Source: Massilia agrisoli
GTDB taxonomy: Bacteria > Pseudomonadota > Gammaproteobacteria > Burkholderiales > Burkholderiaceae_D
Assembly (NCBI RefSeq): GCF_020831365.1
Contig: NZ_JAJHPV010000013.1
Coordinates: forward strand, 806,001-870,000
Direction: 5' to 3'
Length of the DNA: 64,000 bases
Shown here: positions 19,849 to 30,393 of the stretch, one piece after another
Layout: every line of letters starts with the position of its first letter
Numbering within the stretch: the first letter of the stretch is position 1
Notes under the pieces: generated by a model
Told to the model about the DNA's origin: nothing
The model's input: only the letters and a program-made list of their open reading frames with translations
Database searches by the model: none
Program-made: the position numbers and the translations under genes

Positions 19849-20295
19849 ATGCGAGTCTTAATTCACGCGGCGCTGGCCGGCCTGCTGGCGCTGGACGCCG
19901 GCGCGGCGCTGGCACAGATGGGCATGCAGACTGGCGGCGCCATCATGCAGCCGCTGCCGAGCCGCGCAGGGCCTGCGCTGCGGCCCAGCAGCGATGCGCG
20001 GCGCGAGCGCGATAACTACTACCTGGCGTCGCACGAGATGCTGGAGGTGTACGGCGCCTATCCGCTGTCGAACGGCGAAACGCTGAAGATCAGCCGCGAG
20101 GGCAGGCGCTACTTTGCCAGCATGCCCAGCACCGGAAAGGTGGAGATCATGCCGGTCGGGTCGATTGCGTTCGTGACGCGCGACCGCTCGCTGCGGCTGG
20201 ACTTTACCCCGGTACCGTTCAGCACCTACGTATGGGTGACGCGCGGCGGCTCGCCATCAACCGGGCAGCTGAGGGGGCAGGGTGGCCCGACTTAG
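19849..20295 (+). CDS. Hypothetical secreted protein
   Basis: 148 residues. A signal peptide (RVLIHAALAGLLALDAGAALA) is followed by a beta-rich domain with GAYPLSNGETLKISREGRRYFASM, a pattern seen in small Oxalobacteraceae exported proteins. The ATG at 19849 follows CAGGAGGGA. The TAG stop overlaps the pilU stop in TTAG. It is isolated among genes on the other strand. No function is assigned. Confidence 0.65.
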   Translation: MRVLIHAALAGLLALDAGAALAQMGMQTGGAIMQPLPSRAGPALRPSSDARRERDNYYLASHEMLEVYGAYPLSNGETLKISREGRRYFASMPSTGKVEIMPVGSIAFVTRDRSLRLDFTPVPFSTYVWVTRGGSPSTGQLRGQGGPT

Positions 20296-21434
20296 CTGTT
20301 GAGGGTGAACTCGGTGAAGGAGGGGGCGTCGTCGGCGGGCTTGGTCTCCGGCGCGGCGTCGGGGCCCTTGCTGTCAGGGCCATTGTTGAGCAGCCAAAGC
20401 AGGTTGGTGGCGGAGTCCGCGTTGGCCAGCGCCTCGTCCTGCGTCACCAGGCCGCTCTGCACCAGCTGGAGCAGGGCGGTCTCGAACGACTGCGAGCCGG
20501 GCGACAGGCTCTTGTCCATCGCTTCCTTGATCTGGCCGATCTCGCCTTTCTCGATCAGGTCGGACACGTAGCGCGTGTTGACCATGATTTCGACCGCTGC
20601 CTGGCGGGTGCCGCCGGCCGCAGAGCGCACCAGGCGCTGCGACACGATCGCCTTCACGGCCGAGGACAAGTCCTGCAGCAGCGCCGGCCGGTTCTCGATC
20701 GGGTAGAAGCTGATGATGCGGTTGAGCGCGTTATAGCTGTTATTCGCGTGCAGGGTGGCCAGCACCAGGTGGCCGGACTGCGCGTAGGCGAGGGCGGCGG
20801 CCATGGTTTCCTTGTCGCGGATTTCGCCGATCAGGATGCAATCCGGCGCCTGGCGCATCGAATTACGCAGCGCCACCTGGAAGCTCTCGGCATCGCTGCC
20901 GATTTCGCGCTGGTTGACGATCGATTTCTTATTCTTGAACAGGTACTCGATCGGATCTTCGAGCGTAAGGATATGGCCTGCGCGCAGCTCGTTGCGATGG
21001 TCGAGCATGGACGCGATGGTGGTCGACTTGCCCGAACCGGTGGCGCCGACCAGCAGCAGCAGGCCGCGCTTTTCCATGATCAGGTCGGCCAGCACAGGCG
21101 GCAAGCCGAGGTCGCCCAGGGCAGGGATATTCGCAGGCACAAAGCGGAACACCGCCGAGATCGAACCGCGCTGGCGGAAGGCGGACAGGCGGAAGCGGCC
21201 CAGGTTGGCGACCGAGATACCCATATTGAGTTCGTTGTCGCGCTCGAGCTCCCGCATCTGTTCCGGGGTAGCGATTTCGGCCAGCAGCGAGACGATATTC
21301 TCCGGCTCCAGCTTCTGCTGGTTAATCGGAATCAGGTTGCCGTTGATCTTGATATGAACTGGTGAATTTACCGCGAAGAACATATCCGACGCGTTCTTCT
21401 CCTTCATCAGTTGAAACAAACGGTCCATTGCCAT
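20292..21434 (-). CDS. pilU: Type IV pilus retraction ATPase PilU
   Basis: 380 residues. Starting DRLFQLMKEKNASDMFFAV, it has the PilT-class fold with Walker A GATGSGKST, Asp box LEDPIEYLF and Walker B ILIGEIRD, and the longer C-terminal tail typical of PilU over PilT. It powers pilus retraction with PilT, from the cytoplasmic face of the pilus base. pilT is not in the window. Three in-frame ATGs compete (21437, 21434, 21428); GGAGG at 21440-21444 favours 21434 with 5-base spacing. Confidence 0.88.
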   Translation of the reverse strand: MAMDRLFQLMKEKNASDMFFAVNSPVHIKINGNLIPINQQKLEPENIVSLLAEIATPEQMRELERDNELNMGISVANLGRFRLSAFRQRGSISAVFRFVPANIPALGDLGLPPVLADLIMEKRGLLLLVGATGSGKSTTIASMLDHRNELRAGHILTLEDPIEYLFKNKKSIVNQREIGSDAESFQVALRNSMRQAPDCILIGEIRDKETMAAALAYAQSGHLVLATLHANNSYNALNRIISFYPIENRPALLQDLSSAVKAIVSQRLVRSAAGGTRQAAVEIMVNTRYVSDLIEKGEIGQIKEAMDKSLSPGSQSFETALLQLVQSGLVTQDEALANADSATNLLWLLNNGPDSKGPDAAPETKPADDAPSFTEFTLNS

Positions 21435-21450
21435 CATCGCCTCCAGGTTC

Positions 21451-21698
21451 GGGGTCAGACCCCAGTTTTATTCGGCCATTTCAGCCGTAACTATTTGAAC
21501 ATCGGGGTCAGACCCCAATTCCGGCAACATTGCCTGAAAACGGGGTCTGACCCCGATTTTGTTAGGGCGATCGCCGGAAAACTATTTGAACATTGGGGTC
21601 AGACCCCAATTCCGGCAACATTGCCTGAAAACGGGGTCTGACCCCGATTTTGTTAGGGCGATCGCCGGAAAACTATTTGAACATTGGGGTCTGACCCC
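21451..21698. repeat. Array of six GGGGTCAGACCCC/GGGGTCTGACCCC palindromes including a perfect 91-bp tandem duplication
   Basis: The 13-base palindrome occurs at 21451, 21504, 21542, 21595, 21633 and 21686, spaced alternately 53 and 38 bases. Bases 21504-21594 and 21595-21685 are identical 91-bp units. The array fills the dapD-pilU gap, which otherwise holds nothing I recognise. Related palindromes occur at 49083-49264. These look like REP-type dispersed intergenic repeats. Confidence 0.9.
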
Positions 21699-21741
21699 GA
21701 TTCGGGCAACGCAGGAACAAACCCCCGGCTTAGGAAATGGC

Positions 21742-22569
<828 letters not shown>

Positions 22570-22590
22570 GGTGTGGTGGTAGGTGAGTAC

Positions 22591-23799
22591 TTATAGGGCA
22601 TTGCAGAACTGGACGATCCGCTGGGCCGCTTCGAGGCATTCGTCGACTTCGGCGACCAGCGCCATGCGGATCCGACCCTGGCCCGGGTTGACGCCGTGCG
22701 CTTCGCGCGCGAGGTAGCTGCCCGGGAGGACGGTGACATTATATTCGGCGTACAGGCGCTGGGCGAATTCGGTGTCGGTCAGGCCGCTGGCGCCGACGTC
22801 GGCCCACAGGTAAAAGCCGGCGTCGGGCAGGCCGACGTCGATCGCATCGTTCAGCATCGGCGTGACGAGGTTGAATTTTTCGCGGTACTTGGCGCGGTTT
22901 TCGACCACGTGCACTTCATCGCCCCACGCCGCAATCGACGCTGCCTGCACCGGCGGCGACATGGCGCCGCCGCAGTAGGTGCGGTACAGCAGGAATTTCT
23001 TGATGATGGCCGGGCTGCCGGCCACGAAGCCCGAGCGCATGCCGGGCACGTTGGAGCGCTTCGACAGGCTGGAAAAGACGATCAGGTTGGCGTATGGGTC
23101 GTCGCCGCCGCTGCGCCCGAGTGCATGCGCCGCTTCGAGCGCGCCCAGCGGGGCTGCGCTGCCGTGGTAGATCTCGGAATAGCATTCGTCGGAGGCGATG
23201 ACGAAGCCGTGGCGGTCGGCCAGCGCGAATACCTGCTTCCAGTCGTCGAGCGAGACCGTGGCGCCGGTTGGGTTGCCCGGCGAGCAGATGTACATCAGCT
23301 GCACGCGCGCCCATACCTCGTCAGGCACGCTGCCGTAGTCGCAGCCGAAATTGCGCGCCGGGTCGGAGTTGACAAAGTACGGCTGGGCGCCGGCCAGGTA
23401 GGCCGCCCCTTCATAGATCTGGTAGAACGGGTTCGGGCACATCACCAGCGCACCGGGCTTGGACGGATCGACCACGCAGTGCGCGATGCCGAACAGCGCC
23501 TCGCGCGAGCCGTTGACTGGCAATACCTGGGAGGCGCCGTCGAGCTCAACGCCGTAGCGGCGTTCGATCCAGCTGGCGACAGCGGCGCGCAGCGCGTCGG
23601 TGCCGTGGGTGCTTGGGTAATTGGCCAGTCCCTGCACGCTGTGCGTCAGGGCTTTCTGGATGAAGGCGGGCGTGGGATGCTTTGGTTCGCCGATGCCCAG
23701 GCTGATCGGGCTCAATGCCGGGTTGGGCGTGACCCCAGCGAACAGCTGGCGCAGCTTTTCAAACGGGTAGGGATGCAGCTTGTCGAGGTGTGGATTCAC
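22591..23799 (-). CDS. dapC: Succinyldiaminopimelate aminotransferase
   Basis: 402 residues of fold-type I aminotransferase. It begins LDKLHPYPFEKLRQLFAG and has SLGIGEPKHPTP, typical of proteobacterial DapC; SPGNPTGATVS binds the substrate and SLSKRSNVPGMR contains the PLP lysine. It converts N-succinyl-2-amino-6-ketopimelate to N-succinyl-diaminopimelate. It is first gene of dapC-dapD. Confidence 0.93.
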   Translation of the reverse strand: MNPHLDKLHPYPFEKLRQLFAGVTPNPALSPISLGIGEPKHPTPAFIQKALTHSVQGLANYPSTHGTDALRAAVASWIERRYGVELDGASQVLPVNGSREALFGIAHCVVDPSKPGALVMCPNPFYQIYEGAAYLAGAQPYFVNSDPARNFGCDYGSVPDEVWARVQLMYICSPGNPTGATVSLDDWKQVFALADRHGFVIASDECYSEIYHGSAAPLGALEAAHALGRSGGDDPYANLIVFSSLSKRSNVPGMRSGFVAGSPAIIKKFLLYRTYCGGAMSPPVQAASIAAWGDEVHVVENRAKYREKFNLVTPMLNDAIDVGLPDAGFYLWADVGASGLTDTEFAQRLYAEYNVTVLPGSYLAREAHGVNPGQGRIRMALVAEVDECLEAAQRIVQFCNAL

Positions 23800-23898
23800 A
23801 GCGGTACCAGTTGGGATAGGGCGAATTGGCGGTCTTTATTATAGCGCCGTTATGTTGTCCTTGTTGCCAACAGGAGCCGCTTGCAGGCCCGGCTCCGT

Positions 23899-25260
23899 TC
23901 AACGCATCACCAGCGCCTTGACCGCTTCCCAGGCCGAACTGCCGGCATCGACCTGCCGGACGCTGTTGCGGCCCGCCTCCTTGGCTGCATACATGGCGCG
24001 GTCGGCGGCGACGAACAGTTTTTCGACGTGGTCGAGCTGGGTGGGCATCATGGTCGCCACGCCGATACTGCAGGTGATCCAGCTTGAGGTGGCCGAGCGC
24101 GGATGCGGCAGGTGCAGCGCTTCGACCGCGGCGCGGATGGCCTCGGCCAGCGCGGCGGCGTCGGCCGGCGAGGTTTCGGCGAACAGCAGCACGAACTCTT
24201 CGCCGCCGTAGCGGGCCGCCAGGTCGGTGGCGCGCGGCGCATGGTCCTGCAGCACGGCGGCGACCTGTTGCAGCGCCAGGTCGCCTGCCGCGTGGCCGAA
24301 GCTGTCGTTGTACAGCTTGAAGTGGTCGACGTCGATTACCACCAGCGACAGCGGCTCGCCGCTGCGGATGGCGCGCTGCCATTCCATGTCGAGGAAGGTG
24401 TCGAAGTGGCGGCGGTTGGCGATCTTGGTCAGCGGGTCGAGCAGGGCGGCGCGCTGCAGCGCGGTTTCCGACTGCTTGTGGTGGGTGATGTCATGCAGCA
24501 GGCCGATGAACAGCGTCTCGTGCATGGCCATCGGCGCCAGCGTCAGGTCCATCGCGCGCAGGGTTCCGTCGCATTGGCGGACCACCACTTCGCGCGCGCC
24601 CGGCTGGGGTTCGAATCCGGGCTCGCTGGCACAGCGGGCGAAGTAGTCGAGGTATTCCTGCGCTACCTGCGGGGCCAGCAGGTCGCACAGGGTCTTTTGC
24701 TCCAGCGTTTCGGGCGAGCAGCCGAGATAGCGTCCGCAGGCCGGGTTGGCGTACTGGATGCGTCCCGTGCCCTCGATGATCATCAGGCCTTCGGCCATGC
24801 TGTCGACGATGGTGCGCAGGCGCTGCGCCTGTTCGTGCTGGCTGTCGCTGGTGTTGCGGATCTGGAGCTGGGCGCGCACGCGCGCGCATACCTCGGCCAT
24901 CCGCAGGGGTTTGCTGATGTAGTCGACCGCGCCGGTGTCGAAGCCGGCGACCACGTCGTCAGTCTCGGAGCGCGCGCTCATGAAGATCACCGGGATGCGC
25001 TGGGTGCCTGGGTGCTGCTTGAGCTGGCGGCACGTTTCCAGGCCATCCATGCCGGGCATGACGACGTCGAGCAGGATCAGGTCGGGATGGACGCGCCGCG
25101 CAATGCTGAGCGCCCGCTCGCCGGAGTTGGCGACGAAGGTCTGGTAGCCCTGCTGCGTCATCATCTTGCGCAGCATGCCGAGGTTGGCCGGCGCGTCGTC
25201 GACGATCAGGATCGCCGCGTCGCGGCGTGGAGCTCTGGCGATTGTTGCTGGGAGCGGCAT
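23899..25260 (-). CDS. Response regulator diguanylate cyclase (REC-PAS-GGDEF)
   Basis: 453 residues. The receiver domain (about 15-130) has the DD pair, phospho-acceptor in LILLDVVMPGMDG and a KP lysine. A PAS domain (about 145-265; AEGLMIIEGTGRIQYANPAC) is followed by a GGDEF domain (about 285-445) with active YGGEEF. The domain should therefore make cyclic di-GMP. No cognate kinase is adjacent. The gene reads toward dapC but is separated from it by about 100 bp. Confidence 0.9.
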   Translation of the reverse strand: MPLPATIARAPRRDAAILIVDDAPANLGMLRKMMTQQGYQTFVANSGERALSIARRVHPDLILLDVVMPGMDGLETCRQLKQHPGTQRIPVIFMSARSETDDVVAGFDTGAVDYISKPLRMAEVCARVRAQLQIRNTSDSQHEQAQRLRTIVDSMAEGLMIIEGTGRIQYANPACGRYLGCSPETLEQKTLCDLLAPQVAQEYLDYFARCASEPGFEPQPGAREVVVRQCDGTLRAMDLTLAPMAMHETLFIGLLHDITHHKQSETALQRAALLDPLTKIANRRHFDTFLDMEWQRAIRSGEPLSLVVIDVDHFKLYNDSFGHAAGDLALQQVAAVLQDHAPRATDLAARYGGEEFVLLFAETSPADAAALAEAIRAAVEALHLPHPRSATSSWITCSIGVATMMPTQLDHVEKLFVAADRAMYAAKEAGRNSVRQVDAGSSAWEAVKALVMR

Positions 25261-25393
25261 GCTTGGCCTTGGCCTGGGAGAAAAATTAAGCTATCGGATA
25301 ATAACGCTGCGTTATCTCTACAGGCAAGAATTGTTTCCCACAGGTTAGTCCGATGCCAACATCGCAGCGCCTCTGCCCTGTGTAAACGACAAA

Positions 25394-25409
25394 TCCTCCC
25401 GTAGGAGGA
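25394..25409 (-). terminator. Small hairpin downstream of the aminotransferase gene
   Basis: TCCTCC and GGAGGA pair around CGTA. On the minus strand the stem is followed by TTTG, so it may weakly terminate the gene ending at 25491. The rest of 25261-25490 shows nothing recognisable. Confidence 0.3.
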
Positions 25410-25490
25410 CTTGTTGTAGGTGCGCAACCATAAGAAGCGATGTGTTGCTCACCAGCAGTATTTGCCGGCGTTCGGCGCTGGCCAGACTGC

Positions 25491-26684
25491 TTACATTTGT
25501 GCAGCGATCAGCTTGCCGAGGATCGCAATGCCTTCGCGGATGCGCTCCGGCGGCACGGTGACGAACGACAGGCGCAGGGTGTTGGTTTCCGGATCGTTGG
25601 CATAGAACGGCGCGCCCGGCACGAAGGCCACCTTGGCGGCGATCGCCTGGTCCAGCAGGGCCATCGCGTCGATGTGCTTAGGCAGCGTCACCCAGATAAA
25701 CATGCCGCCTTCAGGTCGGGTCCACTGCACGCCGGCCGGGAACTGCTCGGCCATCGCGTCCAGCATCACCTGGCACTGGTTCGCGTACAGCGTGCGGATG
25801 CTCGGGATGTGGGTCTCGAGGAAGCCGTCCTTGACCACTTCGTGCACCACCATCTGGGTCAGCTGGGCGGTGTGCAGGTCGGCGGCCTGCTTGGCCAGCT
25901 CAAGGCGGCGCACCAGCGGCAGCGGGGCCACCACGTAGCCGAGGCGGATGCCTGGCGTGAGCACCTTCGAGAAGGAGCCCATGTAGATGACGCCGTCCGG
26001 GTTCATGTTCAGCATTTTCGGGAACGGTTCGCCCTTGTAGCTCAGCGAGCCATACGGATCGTCCTCGATCAGCGGGATGCCGAGGCGGGCGCAGGTTTCG
26101 ACCAGTTCGACGCGGCGCTCGATCGACAGGCTGCGGCCGGTCGGGTTCTGGAAGTTCGGCAGCGCGTACAGCATGCGCGCACCTTCGGCGACCGCGTCGA
26201 TCGACGACGGCACCAGGCCGTGGTCATCGGTGGCGACCGATTTGAATTCAGGGCGGTACACCGAGAACGCCTGCAGCGCGCCCAGGTAGCTTGGGGTTTC
26301 GACCAGCACGCGGCTGCCTTCGTCGATCAGCACCTTGCCCAGCAGGTCGAGCGCCTGCTGCGAGCCGGAGGTCATCAATACCTGTTCAGGCACGATCTTG
26401 CAGTTGTCGGTCGACAGCGAATTGGCAATCCATTCGCGCAGGGGCGCGTAACCGTCGGTCGGGCCGTACTGCAGCGCCACCTTGCCGGTGGTCGACAGCA
26501 CCTTGTCGTAGGCTGCCTTCATGTGCTCGACCGGGAAGGTGGCAGGCGAAGGCAGGCCGCCGGCGAACGAGATGATCTCAGGGCGCTGGGTGATCTTCAG
26601 GATTTCGCGGATGAACGAGCTTTGCAGCTGGCTGGCGCGCTCCGAGAAGCGCCATTCGATCGGGTTTGGATTTTCAATTTTCAT
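25491..26684 (-). CDS. PLP-dependent aminotransferase, LysN/2-aminoadipate type
   Basis: 397 residues of the MocR-related class I/II aminotransferases without a GntR domain. It starts WRFSERASQLQSSFIREILK and has SFAGGLPSPATFP, NFQNPTGRSLS and the PLP lysine in GSFSKVLTPGIRLGY. Related enzymes act on 2-aminoadipate, aromatic or branched amino acids; the substrate is not decidable here. A RidA-family gene lies just upstream on the same strand (106 bp), suggesting a joint role in amino-acid turnover. Confidence 0.85.
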   Translation of the reverse strand: MKIENPNPIEWRFSERASQLQSSFIREILKITQRPEIISFAGGLPSPATFPVEHMKAAYDKVLSTTGKVALQYGPTDGYAPLREWIANSLSTDNCKIVPEQVLMTSGSQQALDLLGKVLIDEGSRVLVETPSYLGALQAFSVYRPEFKSVATDDHGLVPSSIDAVAEGARMLYALPNFQNPTGRSLSIERRVELVETCARLGIPLIEDDPYGSLSYKGEPFPKMLNMNPDGVIYMGSFSKVLTPGIRLGYVVAPLPLVRRLELAKQAADLHTAQLTQMVVHEVVKDGFLETHIPSIRTLYANQCQVMLDAMAEQFPAGVQWTRPEGGMFIWVTLPKHIDAMALLDQAIAAKVAFVPGAPFYANDPETNTLRLSFVTVPPERIREGIAILGKLIAAQM

Positions 26685-26790
26685 GCTGGTCTCACAGGGA
26701 AGGGCCGGAGGTCGGCCTGGCCATTATAGAGCACGCTGGGTAAGCGTTCTCAGGAAAGGCGGCACTGGGTAAGTGCCGCCCGGATCTTGC

Positions 26791-27255
26791 TTAGCCGGCG
26801 ATTTCGACGATCATTTCGATCTCGACGCAGGCGCCGCGCGGCACTTGGGCCACGCCGAAGGCCGAACGGGCGTGCTTGCCGGCGTCGCCGAACAGTTCGC
26901 CCAGCAGTTCGGAGGCGCCGTTGGTCACCAGGTGCTGGTCGGTGAAATCGGGGGTGGAATTAACCAGGCTCATCAGCTTGACGATGCGCTTGACGCGGGT
27001 CAGGTCGCCGCCGCAGGCTTCCTGCAGGGTGCCGACCAGGTCGATCGCGATGGAGCGCGCCGCTGCCTGGCCCTGTTCCAGGGACACGTCCTGGCCCAGC
27101 TTGCCTGCGTTGACCGAGCCGTCGGCGTTCTTGGCAATGTGGCCCGAGAGGAAAACCAGGTTGCCCGACTGTACGTACATGACGTAGGCGGCGGCTGGCG
27201 CGGCCGGTGGGGCAAGGGTGATGTTCAGTTCTTTGAGTTTTGCGTAGACGGACAT
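26791..27255 (-). CDS. RidA family protein (YjgF/YoaB-like subgroup)
   Basis: 154 residues. VYAKLKELNITLAPPAAPAAAY and GNLVFLSGHIAK are the pattern of the longer RidA subgroup, distinct from the 126-aa RidA at 5407. The catalytic Arg of classical RidA is not evident, so deaminase activity is unsure. The ATG at 27255 follows CGGGAAC; the upstream M at 27285 lacks a site. It is upstream of the aminotransferase on the same strand. Confidence 0.85.
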   Translation of the reverse strand: MSVYAKLKELNITLAPPAAPAAAYVMYVQSGNLVFLSGHIAKNADGSVNAGKLGQDVSLEQGQAAARSIAIDLVGTLQEACGGDLTRVKRIVKLMSLVNSTPDFTDQHLVTNGASELLGELFGDAGKHARSAFGVAQVPRGACVEIEMIVEIAG

Positions 27256-27397
27256 GTTGTTCCCGGTTTCGGTAAAAATAGACAAGGCAGTATTGTACGT
27301 CGGGCACGATGCGCTTGCCTAAGCTTTTGCCGACTTCGTCTGGGGTTACATGTGTACCGGCAATCAGAGATCTGGTGGTGTCCGGGCCGTGAAGCCC

Positions 27398-28162
27398 TCA
27401 AGGTGCCGCACCATCGCATCGTACCCGTGTGTTGCGGCCGCTGCGCCGGAGCAGGCCCAGCATCGACAGTCCGGCCGCCAGCAGGGCAAACGATGCCGGC
27501 TCGGGCACCGGCGCCACGTGGACGGAAATCGTGGCAGTGCGTCCTTCGATACTGAACGAACCCACCTCGGGCGCTGTGGGATCGACGCTGACGGCGAAGT
27601 AACCGTGCACGCCATCGCTGTCATCGGCGTAGAGCGGTGCCAGCGGCGCCTCAAATCCCATGCTGCCGGTCGGGCCGAGCAACTGGTGATGGAACCCCCA
27701 AACCAGATAAGGCGTTTCGAACCAGACGCCGTGACCATATTCTTCCACGTTGACTGACTGGGCAGAGAGATTGGCGTTGCTTTTGGCGGTGCCATCGTAG
27801 TGGTAGGCCTGGTCTCCAATACGAAAGTCGATAACGACCTCGCTGGCGTCGTTCCACGCCCAGAACCCCGGCCTCGGGGTCGTCGTATCCCTGTCGAACG
27901 TCGAACGGAGCGTCAGCTCGTAAGGTAGTGGTTCCGTGGTCGTTGACGGGTTCAACCCAAGCGTGTTCAGGACCGTGTCGTTAGTATGGCTGGTGCCAGT
28001 GGAATGCGTTGTGACGGTGACCGGATCGGCCAAGGCAGCAAACGGCAACGCGAGCAGCAGCATGCAACTGCGCTGCATGGACCGCAATTTCGCGGTTGCG
28101 GCGAAGCGGCAGAACCGCAGCAACAATGGCAGGGCCGCGCTGCGGGGAGCAGGCAGTCTCAT
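27398..28162 (-). CDS. PEP-CTERM sorting domain protein
   Basis: 254 residues. A long signal region (to about residue 45, ending FAALADP) is followed by a Thr-rich beta body and the sorting signal VPEPASFALLAAGLSMLGLL then RRSGR. As in the protein at 2930, an extra tail of about 14 residues follows the basic cluster. GGAGG five bases before the ATG at 28162 supports the full-length start, though M29 (28078) would give a more typical signal peptide. Function is unknown. Confidence 0.8.
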   Translation of the reverse strand: MRLPAPRSAALPLLLRFCRFAATAKLRSMQRSCMLLLALPFAALADPVTVTTHSTGTSHTNDTVLNTLGLNPSTTTEPLPYELTLRSTFDRDTTTPRPGFWAWNDASEVVIDFRIGDQAYHYDGTAKSNANLSAQSVNVEEYGHGVWFETPYLVWGFHHQLLGPTGSMGFEAPLAPLYADDSDGVHGYFAVSVDPTAPEVGSFSIEGRTATISVHVAPVPEPASFALLAAGLSMLGLLRRSGRNTRVRCDGAAP

Positions 28163-28313
28163 GCTGGCCTCCGAGGTGCGCCGTGGCGCATATGTCGATT
28201 ATTATCCGCATGCCGCAGAAGGCTGGCGCACCTTAGGTGTGCGAAACTATAGTGATCAACTCATCGGCCGCGCTGCTACGGCGCGCTCGATTGGTTTGTC
28301 CCCTGGACTTGCA

Positions 28314-28341
28314 CTTGAAGTTAGCAAACACGTCCCCACAT
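28314..28341 (+). promoter_or_regulatory. Sigma-32 (heat-shock) type promoter of htpG
   Basis: CTTGAAG (28314-28320), 13-base spacer, CCCCACAT (28334-28341). This closely fits the RpoH consensus CTTGAAA-N11..16-CCCCATNT and sits 44 bp before the htpG ATG. Confidence 0.75.
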
Positions 28342-28384
28342 CCCTGCAATCCGTTCAACCCACTTGTTTCATACGAGGAATAAT

Positions 28385-30304
28385 ATGGCAATTGCCGAAA
28401 AAGAGACCCTTGGCTTCCAGGCTGAAGTAAAACAGCTGCTGCAACTGATGATCCACTCGCTGTACTCGAACAAGGAAATTTTCCTGCGCGAGCTGATCTC
28501 GAATGCCTCCGACGCGGCCGACAAGCTGCGCTTCGAAGCGATCAATAACGACGCCCTGTACGGCAACGACCATGAACTGAAGATCAAGGTCACCTTCGAC
28601 AAGGCGGCGCGGACCATTACCATCTCCGACAACGGCATCGGCATGAACCGCGACGAAGTCATCTCGCACCTCGGTACCATCGCCAAGTCGGGAACCAAGG
28701 AATTCTTCGGCAAGCTGTCCGGCGACCAGCAGGCCGACGCGGCCCTGATCGGCCAGTTCGGCGTCGGCTTCTACTCGGGCTTCATCGTGGCCGACAAGAT
28801 CACCGTCGAAACCCGCCGCGCCGGCGTGTACGCCAATGAAGGTGTGCGCTGGGAGTCGGGCGGCGAGGGCGATTACAGCGTCGAGCAGATCGAGAAAGCT
28901 TCGCGCGGCACCGACATCATCCTGCACCTGCGCGAAGGCGAGGACGAGCTGCTCTCGAGCTGGAAGCTCAAGTCGATCATCCGCAAGTACTCCGACCACA
29001 TCTCGCTGCCAATCCTGATGCAGAAGGACGAGTGGGACGCGGAGAAGAAGGAAACCGTCGTCAAGGACGAATTCGAGACCGTCAACCAGGCCAGCGCGCT
29101 TTGGGCCCGCAACAAGGCCGACATCACGCCGGAGCAGTACAACGAGTTCTACAAGCACGTGTCGCACGACTTCCAGGACCCGCTGACCCTGACCCATAAC
29201 CGGGTCGAAGGCCGCAGCGAATACACCCAGCTGCTGTACGTGCCGAGCCACGCGCCGTTCGACCTGTGGGACCGCAACAAGCGCGGCGGCATCAAGCTGT
29301 ACGTCAAACGCGTCTTCATCATGGACGACGCCGAGCAGCTGATGCCGGCCTACCTGCGCTTCATTAAAGGCGTGATCGACTCGAACGACCTGCCGCTGAA
29401 CGTCTCGCGCGAGATCCTGCAGGAGTCGCGCGACGTGAAGGTGATCCGCGAAGGTTCGACCAAGCGCGTGCTGGGCATGCTGGAAGAACTGGCTAACGCC
29501 GACGAGCAGGAAAAGAAGGACAAGTATACCACCTTCTGGACCGAGTTCGGCCAGGTGCTCAAGGAAGGCATCGGCGAAGACGCGACCAACAAGGACCGCA
29601 TCGCCAAGCTGCTGCGCTTTGCCTCCACCACCAACGACAACGCCGACCAGACCGTCTCGCTGGCCGACTATCTCGCGCGCATGAAGGAAGGCCAGGACAA
29701 GATCTACTACGTCACCGGCGAGAGCTTCACCGCTGCCAAGAACAGCCCGCACCTCGAGATCTTCCGCAAGAAGGGCGTCGAAGTGCTGCTGCTGACCGAC
29801 CGCGTGGACGAGTGGATGCTGTCGTTCCTGACCGAGTTCGAAGGCAAGGAGCTGGTGTCGGTGGCGAAGGGCGGCCTCGACCTGGGCGGCCTGGAAGATG
29901 AAGCCGAGAAGAAGGAACATGAAGAGACCGAGAACTCGTACAAGGAGCTGGTCGAGAAGATGAAGGCGGCGCTGGGCGACAAGGCCAAGGATGTGCGGGT
30001 GACCTTCCGCCTGACCGACTCGCCGGCCTGCCTGGTGGCGGACGAGAACGAGCTGTCGGGGAACCTGCTGCGCATGCTGAAGGCGGCAGGCCAGAACGCG
30101 CCTGAATCGAAGCCTATCCTCGAGATCAACCCGAACCACCCGTTGGTGACGCGCCTGAAGCATGAAGACGCGGACAGCAGCCGGTTCGCGGACTGGTCGC
30201 ACATCATGTTCGACCAGGCGATGCTGGCTGAAGGCGGTTCGCTGTCCGATCCGGCGTCGTTTGTGAAGCGCTTGAACGAAATGCTGCTGGCGACCAGCAA
30301 CTAA
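28385..30304 (+). CDS. htpG: Molecular chaperone HtpG (Hsp90)
   Basis: 639 residues with the GHKL ATP-binding domain ([35 protein letters not shown]), middle domain and C-terminal dimerisation domain of bacterial Hsp90. It is a cytosolic ATP-dependent chaperone. The ATG at 28385 follows ACGAGGAA; the upstream in-frame ATG at 28364 precedes that site. A sigma-32 promoter stands in front and a long inverted repeat follows the stop. Confidence 0.97.
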   Translation: MAIAEKETLGFQAEVKQLLQLMIHSLYSNKEIFLRELISNASDAADKLRFEAINNDALYGNDHELKIKVTFDKAARTITISDNGIGMNRDEVISHLGTIAKSGTKEFFGKLSGDQQADAALIGQFGVGFYSGFIVADKITVETRRAGVYANEGVRWESGGEGDYSVEQIEKASRGTDIILHLREGEDELLSSWKLKSIIRKYSDHISLPILMQKDEWDAEKKETVVKDEFETVNQASALWARNKADITPEQYNEFYKHVSHDFQDPLTLTHNRVEGRSEYTQLLYVPSHAPFDLWDRNKRGGIKLYVKRVFIMDDAEQLMPAYLRFIKGVIDSNDLPLNVSREILQESRDVKVIREGSTKRVLGMLEELANADEQEKKDKYTTFWTEFGQVLKEGIGEDATNKDRIAKLLRFASTTNDNADQTVSLADYLARMKEGQDKIYYVTGESFTAAKNSPHLEIFRKKGVEVLLLTDRVDEWMLSFLTEFEGKELVSVAKGGLDLGGLEDEAEKKEHEETENSYKELVEKMKAALGDKAKDVRVTFRLTDSPACLVADENELSGNLLRMLKAAGQNAPESKPILEINPNHPLVTRLKHEDADSSRFADWSHIMFDQAMLAEGGSLSDPASFVKRLNEMLLATSN

Positions 30305-30309
30305 AACTC

Positions 30310-30393
30310 CCGTCGTTCCCGCGCAGGCGGGAATTCATACTGAGCCAGGAACTTTCGCGACGTCTGGGTTTCCCGCTTGCGCGGGAACGACGG
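30310..30393. repeat. Inverted repeat of the TTCCCGC-N-GCGGGAA family (dRS3-like)
   Basis: 24-base arms at 30310-30333 and 30370-30393 match in 23 of 24 positions around a 36-base spacer. Each arm itself contains TTCCC-N8-GGGAA. It fills the gap between convergent htpG and the hydrolase gene, so it could act as a two-way terminator. A second copy is at 57000-57055. Confidence 0.85.

Noticed and set aside
21451-21698. CRISPR array
   Set aside because: Only two full 91-bp units, the repeated core is a palindrome that also occurs at 49,083-49,264, the spacers are identical between units and no cas gene is present.
28355-30202. 615-codon open frame on the minus strand
   Set aside because: It is antisense to htpG, with low-complexity Val/Leu/Gly/His composition and no recognisable domain.
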